Shown piece by piece: positions 24,034 through 28,513 of a stretch of DNA of 28,513 nucleotides. Source of the stretch: Acidobacteriota bacterium. GTDB taxonomy: Bacteria > Acidobacteriota > Terriglobia > Bryobacterales > Bryobacteraceae. The DNA is taken from NCBI GenBank assembly GCA_947466555.1, contig CANIFK010000002.1:1-28513 (forward strand), read 5' to 3'. The position numbers were made by a program, and so were the translations under genes. The notes under the pieces were generated by a model. It made no database searches and was not told the origin of the DNA. It saw nothing but the letters and a program-made list of their open reading frames with translations. The stretch's first letter is position 1, and each line of letters begins with the position of its first letter.

Positions 24034-24049
24034 TGCGGTTTTGACCGCA
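24034..24049 (+). repeat. Hairpin with TTTG loop
   Basis: TGCGGT (24034-24039) and ACCGCA (24044-24049) form a perfect 6-bp stem around TTTG. It stands 21 bases before the two long hairpins, making four hairpins in succession after rpsK. Confidence 0.35.
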
Positions 24050-24070
24050 CCCTCAAGTTCTGCACTTCAG

Positions 24071-24107
24071 TTTGGCGCGAAGACCCCCACCCGCCCTTCG
24101 CGCCAAA
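24071..24107 (+). repeat. First long hairpin after rpsK (12-bp perfect stem)
   Basis: TTTGGCGCGAAG (24071-24082) and CTTCGCGCCAAA (24096-24107) are perfect complements with the 13-base, C-only-and-A/G-poor loop ACCCCCACCCGCC. No T-tract follows. It is separated by two bases from a second hairpin of the same stem length. Confidence 0.6.
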
Positions 24108-24109
24108 AC

Positions 24110-24148
24110 GGCCCGACGGAGATCCGCCCAACCGCCCTCCGTCGGGCC
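24110..24148 (+). repeat. Second long hairpin after rpsK (12-bp perfect stem)
   Basis: GGCCCGACGGAG (24110-24121) and CTCCGTCGGGCC (24137-24148) are perfect complements around the 15-base loop ATCCGCCCAACCGCC. The loop's 3' part (CCGCC before CT) repeats that of the first hairpin, suggesting the two arose by duplication or bind the same partner. Confidence 0.6.
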
Positions 24149-24193
24149 ACCCCCACCTCAGTCTCTCCCGCTACGTACCTGAATCCAGCACAT

Positions 24194-24223
24194 TTGCGAA
24201 TGCCTTCCGGTTTGTGGCATACT
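24194..24223 (+). promoter_or_regulatory. Promoter candidate for rpsD-rpoA-rplQ
   Basis: TTGCGA (24194-24199) and CATACT (24218-24223) are 18 bases apart, and TGG precedes the -10 as an extended TGn element. Each hexamer matches sigma-70 consensus at four positions. Initiation near 24230 would leave a leader of about 125 bases before rpsD, room for S4 autoregulation. Confidence 0.45.
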
Positions 24224-24355
24224 GTTAATCGTAGAATTTTGCGCGTATGCGCGATTACGGGGCGGATGGCCCTGGTAGTACAAAGCAGGATGAATACCGC
24301 CACTGGCGTGTTGTAAACTGCACCTTCCGATCATTGAAAGGTTTATAGGAAACGA

Positions 24356-24997
24356 ATGGCTCGTTATATTGGTCCCGTGTGCCGCCAGTGCCGGCGCGAG
24401 GGCATGAAGCTCTTCCTGAAGGGTGAGCGTTGCTACGGCCCCAAGTGCGCCGTGAGTGAAGAAAAGAAGCGGAACTTTCCTCCCGGCCAGCATGGCCAGG
24501 CGCGTAAGCCGAAGATTGTCGGCTACGGTCTGCAATTGCGCGAGAAGCAGAAGACGAAGCGTTACTTCGGTCTTGGCGAGACGCAGTTCCGGAACCTGTT
24601 TGAGAAGGCTGCCGCAGCCAAGGGCATCACGGGTGACGTGATGTTGCAGTTGTTGGAACGGCGTCTGGACAACGCGGTGTACCGGATTGGTTTCGCGACC
24701 GGCCGTGCGTTTGCGCGTCAGTTGGTTCGCCATGGCCACATCAAGGTCAACGGCAAGAAGGTCAATATTCCGTCGTTCACGGTGAAGCCGGGCGACGAAG
24801 TGACCGTACGTGATAAGAGCAAAGAAAATTCGGCCATTCTGGCTGCCCGGGAAGCGACGGCGCATCTGCCTTCGCCGAGCTGGCTGGAAGTGGACCGTGA
24901 GAACCTCAAGGCGCGGATCATTTCGCTGCCGAAGCGCGAGGAGCTTGTTCAGATCCAGATGAACGAGCAGCTCATCGTCGAATTGTACTCGAAGTAA
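24356..24997 (+). CDS. rpsD: 30S ribosomal protein S4, zinc-binding type
   Basis: S4 nucleates 30S assembly and represses ribosomal operons in several bacteria. The 213-residue protein has four N-terminal Cys (CRQC and CYGPKC) of the zinc-containing C+ form, RNFPPGQHGQARK, KQKTKRYFGL, and the S4 RNA-binding domain LERRLDNAVYRIGFATGRAFARQLVRHGHIKVNGKKVNIPS (residues ~100-140). TAGGAAA precedes the ATG. It follows its own promoter candidate, which would uncouple S4, alpha and L17 from the rest of the alpha block. Confidence 0.97.
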   Translation: MARYIGPVCRQCRREGMKLFLKGERCYGPKCAVSEEKKRNFPPGQHGQARKPKIVGYGLQLREKQKTKRYFGLGETQFRNLFEKAAAAKGITGDVMLQLLERRLDNAVYRIGFATGRAFARQLVRHGHIKVNGKKVNIPSFTVKPGDEVTVRDKSKENSAILAAREATAHLPSPSWLEVDRENLKARIISLPKREELVQIQMNEQLIVELYSK

Positions 24998-25003
24998 GCG
25001 GCC

Positions 25004-25047
25004 CCGGTGGCGGCAGTGGCGGGGCTCGCCCTGTCCGCCGCCTCCGG
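25004..25047 (+). repeat. GC-rich hairpin between rpsD and rpoA
   Basis: CCGGTGGCGGC (25004-25014) pairs with GCCGCCTCCGG (25037-25047) over 11 positions with a single T-T mismatch. A small inner helix, GGCG (25018-25021) with CGCC (25027-25030), caps it. No T-tract follows. It starts seven bases after the rpsD stop and could block 3' exonucleases or adjust rpoA dosage. Confidence 0.5.
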
Positions 25048-25111
25048 AAGTTGCCGGAACAACTCACCCAACACCGTCACAGAACAACGTAAGAGCCCCA
25101 AAAGGAGAGCT

Positions 25112-26131
25112 ATGTTCAAGGGTTTTCAGAAACCGAAGCGGTTGGTCGCCAATACCGAGACGCTGAACGAGCGTTATGGCAGTTTCGCCGCCCAGCCCTT
25201 TGAGCGCGGTTTCGGCACGACGATTGGCAACAGCCTTCGTCGCGTGCTGCTGAGTTCGATTGAAGGGGCGGCTATCACGGCCGTCCGTATTGAAGGCATT
25301 GCCCACGAGTTCAGCCCGATTCCGGGCGTCACGGAAGATGCGACCGACATCATCCTGAACCTGAAGCAAGTGCCGTTCAAGATGTCGACCGACGCCGTCC
25401 ACACGGTGCGGTTGATCGTGGATCAGCCTGGTGAGATTTTGTCGGGCCAGATTGAAACGAGTTCGGATATCGAAGTGTTGGACCGCAACGTCCACATCGC
25501 CACCGTTGGCGAAGGCGGGAAGCTGAACATTGAGATGCGGCTGAAGCAGGGCCGTGGTTATGTCTCCGCTGACCGGAACTTCGACGAAGACCTGCCGATT
25601 GGCTACATCGCCATCGATTCGGTGCACTCGCCCGTCCGCAAGGTGAACTACGCGGTGGAGAATGCCCGTCTCGGTCAGATGACCGACTACGACAAGCTGA
25701 ACATTGAAGTGTGGACGAACGGCGCGATTTCTCCGCAGGATGCCATCGGCCAAGCCGCCAAGCTCGTGAAAGATCACATGAGCATCTTCATTAACTTCGA
25801 GGAAACCCCCGAAGTGACCGAAGAGCCGGCTGAGCGCGTGATGAATCAGATGAACGAAGTGCTCAACCGCTCGGTGGACGAGATGGAGCTTTCGGTTCGC
25901 AGCTACAACTGCTTGAAGAACGCGAATATCGGCACGATCGGCGACCTGGTGCAGAAGACCGAAGCGGAAATGCTCCGCACGAAGAACTTCGGCCGGAAGT
26001 CGTTGAACGAAATCAAAGAAATTCTGTCGGGCATGGGCTTGGGCTTCGGTATGAAGATCGATTCCCAGGGCCGCCTGATACCTGGCCCCGCCAGCAGCAC
26101 GACCGGTCTTGCGGCCGGCGATGACGAATAG
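25112..26131 (+). CDS. rpoA: DNA-directed RNA polymerase alpha subunit
   Basis: The alpha dimer nucleates RNA polymerase assembly, and its C-terminal domain binds UP elements and activators. Starting at ATG 25112, eight bases after the centre of AAAAGGAGAG, the protein is 339 residues; an open frame upstream to 25007 runs through the hairpin region and is rejected. Residues 1-~230 form the N-terminal domain (FERGFGTTIGNSLRRVLLSSIEGAAI, GYIAIDSVHSPVRKVNYAVENAR). A Glu-rich linker leads to the C-terminal domain, with R263 in VRSYNCLK at the position of the DNA-contacting Arg265 of E. coli. The last ~25 residues are a Ser/Gly/Asp tail. Confidence 0.97.
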   Translation: MFKGFQKPKRLVANTETLNERYGSFAAQPFERGFGTTIGNSLRRVLLSSIEGAAITAVRIEGIAHEFSPIPGVTEDATDIILNLKQVPFKMSTDAVHTVRLIVDQPGEILSGQIETSSDIEVLDRNVHIATVGEGGKLNIEMRLKQGRGYVSADRNFDEDLPIGYIAIDSVHSPVRKVNYAVENARLGQMTDYDKLNIEVWTNGAISPQDAIGQAAKLVKDHMSIFINFEETPEVTEEPAERVMNQMNEVLNRSVDEMELSVRSYNCLKNANIGTIGDLVQKTEAEMLRTKNFGRKSLNEIKEILSGMGLGFGMKIDSQGRLIPGPASSTTGLAAGDDE

Positions 26132-26170
26132 TCATTCAGATCAAGATCACAGGAACGGAAGTACGCCACA

Positions 26171-26635
26171 ATGAGGCACAATAAGGCAGGCTTTAAACTC
26201 AAGCGCGACGTGAGCGCGCGGCGCGCGTTGCTGCGTAATATTGTTACCAGCGTCATTCTCGAAGAGCGCGTGATTACCACGGTTCCGAAGGCGAAAGCCG
26301 CGAAGCCGATCGTTGACCAGATCATCACTCTGGCCAAGCGGGAAAAGAAGGAAGAACAGTTGCATGCCCGCCGGCAGGCCGCGTCTTACCTGATGACTCC
26401 GGCGAGCGTGCAGAAGCTGTTCGATCAAATCGGACCGCGTTTTGCGACTCGTAACGGTGGATACACCCGCGTTGTTCGCGTTGGCTTCCGCAAGGGCGAT
26501 GGTGCCGAAACGGCTATGTTGGAACTCGTGGGTTCCGAACTGGTCCGCCGGTCCGCCGACCGCGCCAAGCGCCGCGAAGAGAAGCTCAAGGCGATGCAGG
26601 AAGGCCGCGATGGCGGCGAGCCGGCAGAGTCCTAA
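26171..26635 (+). CDS. rplQ: 50S ribosomal protein L17 with C-terminal extension
   Basis: L17 lies near the tunnel exit. The 154-residue protein has the family start MRHNKAGFKLKRDVSARRALLRN, then VITTVPKAKAAKPIVDQIITLAKR and the C-terminal core GGYTRVVRVGFRKGDGAETAMLELVG. Typical bacterial L17 ends at about 116-127 residues; here a further ~35 charged residues (SADRAKRREEKLKAMQEGRD and an acidic end) follow and probably form a surface helix. GGAACGGAAG lies upstream. It is the last gene of the cluster and is followed by a terminator. Confidence 0.96.
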   Translation: MRHNKAGFKLKRDVSARRALLRNIVTSVILEERVITTVPKAKAAKPIVDQIITLAKREKKEEQLHARRQAASYLMTPASVQKLFDQIGPRFATRNGGYTRVVRVGFRKGDGAETAMLELVGSELVRRSADRAKRREEKLKAMQEGRDGGEPAES

Positions 26636-26660
26636 CTGAAATTACCCACCCGCAACACGA

Positions 26661-26726
26661 GAGGGCGCGCATCCGAGTTAACAGCCATTTCCATTGGCTG
26701 ATTCATTAGGCAACGCGCCCTTTTTT
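26661..26726 (+). terminator. Branched intrinsic terminator of the ribosomal cluster
   Basis: GGGCGCG (26663-26669) pairs with CGCGCCC (26714-26720), extended by A26662-T26721, and is followed by six T residues (26721-26726). The long interior contains its own perfect hairpin, CAGCCA (26682-26687) with TGGCTG (26695-26700). The outer stem lies directly before the T-tract as expected for Rho-independent termination, though the large interior is unusual. Confidence 0.75.
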
Positions 26727-26738
26727 GGTTTTTGCGTC

Positions 26739-27605
26739 ATGGAAGAAACCCAAGTTCCTCAGGTACAGCCCGATCCGCCCCGGGTAACCGTCATCATTAT
26801 CACGCGCAACCAGGCGCGGGCGTTACGGCGTTGTCTGGAAGCGTTGCACCAGTGCACGATTCTGGACGAGATCGAGATCATCGTCGTCGACAACGCATCG
26901 ACGGACGGCAGCAACGTGATCCAAGACGATTTCGAGAAAATCACCTACCTGAAGCTGCCCAAGAATTTTGGGTGGACGAAGGCGGCGAACATTGCCCTGC
27001 GATCGTCGTTGGCCGAGTCGATTCTTTTCCTGGACCCGCGTGTCGAGTTGGCTCCTGATGCGATTGCGGTGATGGCTGCTGAAGTCTCTGAAGAGAGCGA
27101 TGCGGCGGCTGCCAGCGCGGTAATGACGACGCCGGAGGGGGGGCCGGCCCGCGTGATGCGGAAACTGCCGAAGCCCGATGATTTGCGGCCGGCACTGTTT
27201 GCTCCGTCGGCATTACCGTCAGAGCCAACCCCAGCCGATTTCCCGGGTGTGTTCGCGCTTTTGATTCGTAAGCCGTTCCTGAAGGGAATGAACTTCCTGG
27301 ATGAGCGGTATGGTGAACTCTGGGCGGACGCCGAGATTGCGGCACAGGTGAAACGGGCGGGACGTAAGATCCTGTTATTGCCTGCTGCGAAGGCTGTTTT
27401 CCACGAGGGGGATGCCCCTCCGGCGTTGCACCCGTCTCTGTTGGAGGCCGATTTTGAGCAGGGAGCGGCTACCTATCTCTCCAAGCATTATGGTGGCGGG
27501 ATGGGCCGCCGGGTAACCGCAGCGCTGGGCGCCCTAGGTACGCTGAAGGTCGGGCTGTTCGCGAATCTGGTTTCCGGGCAGAAGATCGACGGTTCCCAGG
27601 AATAG
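26739..27605 (+). CDS. Glycosyltransferase family 2-like protein
   Basis: A 288-residue soluble protein with the GT-A fold opening VTVIIITRNQARALRRCLEAL and EIIVVDNASTDGS, where D51 is the expected nucleotide-binding Asp. The NFGWTKAANIALR segment resembles rhamnosyltransferase-like members. At residues 98-104 the usual DxD-type motif (often NPD in this subgroup) reads LDPRVEL, so metal binding may be altered. DERYGELWADAEIAAQVKRAG (about 187-207) matches the acceptor-side region containing the usual ED/D-D pair. A role in cell-envelope polysaccharide synthesis is likely; the substrate is unknown. The ATG lies only 12 bases after the cluster's terminator T-tract and lacks a Shine-Dalgarno. 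Confidence 0.8.
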   Translation: MEETQVPQVQPDPPRVTVIIITRNQARALRRCLEALHQCTILDEIEIIVVDNASTDGSNVIQDDFEKITYLKLPKNFGWTKAANIALRSSLAESILFLDPRVELAPDAIAVMAAEVSEESDAAAASAVMTTPEGGPARVMRKLPKPDDLRPALFAPSALPSEPTPADFPGVFALLIRKPFLKGMNFLDERYGELWADAEIAAQVKRAGRKILLLPAAKAVFHEGDAPPALHPSLLEADFEQGAATYLSKHYGGGMGRRVTAALGALGTLKVGLFANLVSGQKIDGSQE

Positions 27606-27620
27606 GCAGAGAGAAGCGGG

Positions 27621-28513
27621 ATGGGGACGCGGGTGCGAACTGTCCTCATTCTGGCCGTAGCGGCGATTCCGGTATTGATTTCGCTAGAAGGCGCGCAGTA
27701 CCTGGGCGACGTCCAGGATGAGGTGGCTTGGCGGCGCCATACCGACCCGATGGTTTACCTGCGTGAGGGTTACGGGGACCACTTTTTCGAGGCGCAGGTG
27801 GAGTTGGAGGCGCGGCAGCGGGCGATCGGACTGGTGGGCCGGTTGGACCGGCTGTTTGTTCGTGGCCAGACGATGCATGCGGCTTGGAGCAGCGATGGAA
27901 CGCAGCTCGTGACGGCGTCGGGCTCGGTGGCGTACCGGTGGGATGCACGGACCGCGACTGAGCTGGAGGCATTGGGGCCGTCGACGCTGAGCCGGGCGGA
28001 GGATCCGAAGCGCTGGGGCTTTGGGTTTCAGGAGGCGGTCTTCGTCGGTGCCGACAGGCGGATCGTGGGTTTGACGGATTCTCCGCCGAAAGTATTGTGG
28101 ACGTTCCGGGGGCGGGAGATTGATCGGCTGGTGTTGGACGGGACGGGGTATGAAAAGCTGACGTCCCAGGGGAGTCTGGTGGCGGCGTTGAAGAACCTGG
28201 AGTATGGGCTGGTTGTGGACGTTGGGACCCGCCGGATGACGCAGTTGCCCCATCCGGATTCCACCGGCATTACGTTTGTCGCCAATGGCGATGTGCTGAC
28301 GCTGGCGCGGGGCGAGATCAAACGCTGGCGGGGGGAGCAATTGGTGGCGACGATCCCGATTGAGGGCGCGGATCACCCGAACGGCTTTTCCAGCGACGGC
28401 GAGCACTTTTTCGTGCCGGTGGAAGGAGCGGTGGAGGTCTGGTCTTCCGCGACCGGACGGCGCCGTTGGAGTGTCCCCTTGCCCGGGGGTGGTGGCGCGT
28501 ATTGCGCCAACGG
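27621..28513 (+). CDS. Membrane-anchored WD40-like repeat protein (3' end outside window)
   Basis: The frame runs from ATG 27621, with GAGAAG just upstream, to the window edge; 297 residues are visible. Residues ~6-23 (RTVLILAVAAIPVLIS) form a membrane anchor or signal. A polar, probably helical stretch (VELEARQRAIGLVGRLDRLF) leads into WD40-like repeats: AAWSSDGTQLVTASGSVAYRWD from about residue 87, and NGFSSDGEHFFVPVEGAVEVWSSATG at about 254-279, with less regular repeats between. Such propellers usually act as protein-interaction scaffolds outside the cytoplasm. It begins 15 bases after the glycosyltransferase gene and is probably co-transcribed. No catalytic domain is visible in the portion present. 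Confidence 0.75.
   Translation, partial: MGTRVRTVLILAVAAIPVLISLEGAQYLGDVQDEVAWRRHTDPMVYLREGYGDHFFEAQVELEARQRAIGLVGRLDRLFVRGQTMHAAWSSDGTQLVTASGSVAYRWDARTATELEALGPSTLSRAEDPKRWGFGFQEAVFVGADRRIVGLTDSPPKVLWTFRGREIDRLVLDGTGYEKLTSQGSLVAALKNLEYGLVVDVGTRRMTQLPHPDSTGITFVANGDVLTLARGEIKRWRGEQLVATIPIEGADHPNGFSSDGEHFFVPVEGAVEVWSSATGRRRWSVPLPGGGGAYCAN

Noticed and set aside
25007..25111. A 35-residue N-terminal extension of rpoA
   Set aside because: It would translate the hairpin region, lies before a strong ribosome binding site, and alpha subunits normally begin near the MFKGFQKPK position.

Overview
The window is a 28.5 kb piece of a GC-rich bacterial chromosome, most likely an Acidobacteriota member of the Bryobacterales/Solibacter group. 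The strongest clue is the gene at 3141-5219. Its last ~240 residues match the C-terminal domain catalogued as TIGR03437 (recalled as typical of Solibacter usitatus and relatives), behind a chain of Ig-like putative-adhesin domains. The assignment comes from recognising the protein families; no search was run.

Left flank (1-5219): a minus-strand PQQ-like beta-propeller protein with an inserted EF-hand pair, cut by the window edge. A short promoter region separates it from three plus-strand genes: a small Cys-rich membrane or exported protein, a sialidase-like BNR propeller with a CPCC motif, and the Ig-like/TIGR03437 surface protein. A 468-base gene-free leader follows, with two good sigma-70-type promoters, a repeated CGGTAAA heptamer and stable hairpins.

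Centre (5688-26635): an almost continuous translation supercluster in the classical str-S10-spc-alpha order: rpsL rpsG fusA tuf rpsJ rplC rplD rplW rplB rpsS rplV rpsC rplP rpmC rpsQ rplN rplX rplE rpsN rpsH rplF rplR rpsE rpmD rplO secY adk map infA rpmJ rpsM rpsK, then a 396-base non-coding gap with two perfect 12-bp hairpins and a promoter candidate, then rpsD rpoA rplQ. All 35 genes look intact. Together they supply much of both ribosomal subunits, both elongation GTPases, IF-1, the Sec channel, Met removal, adenylate kinase and the RNA polymerase alpha subunit. A branched intrinsic terminator closes the cluster at 26661-26726. rpoB/rpoC do not precede rpsL here.

Right flank (26739-28513): a family 2-like glycosyltransferase with a degenerate metal-binding motif, and a membrane-anchored WD40-like protein cut by the window edge.

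No tRNA, rRNA, CRISPR array, transposase or prophage gene was seen. Most of the window is ordinary core genome. The points most worth a second look are the regulatory DNA (str leader, rpsK-rpsD gap, a coupled small ORF before rplC), the 104-residue low-complexity tail on ribosomal protein S3, the divergent IF-1, the Cys-rich protein/CPCC-sialidase pair, and a G-rich plus strand that persists whichever way the flanking genes point. I did not find a convincing new multi-gene system.
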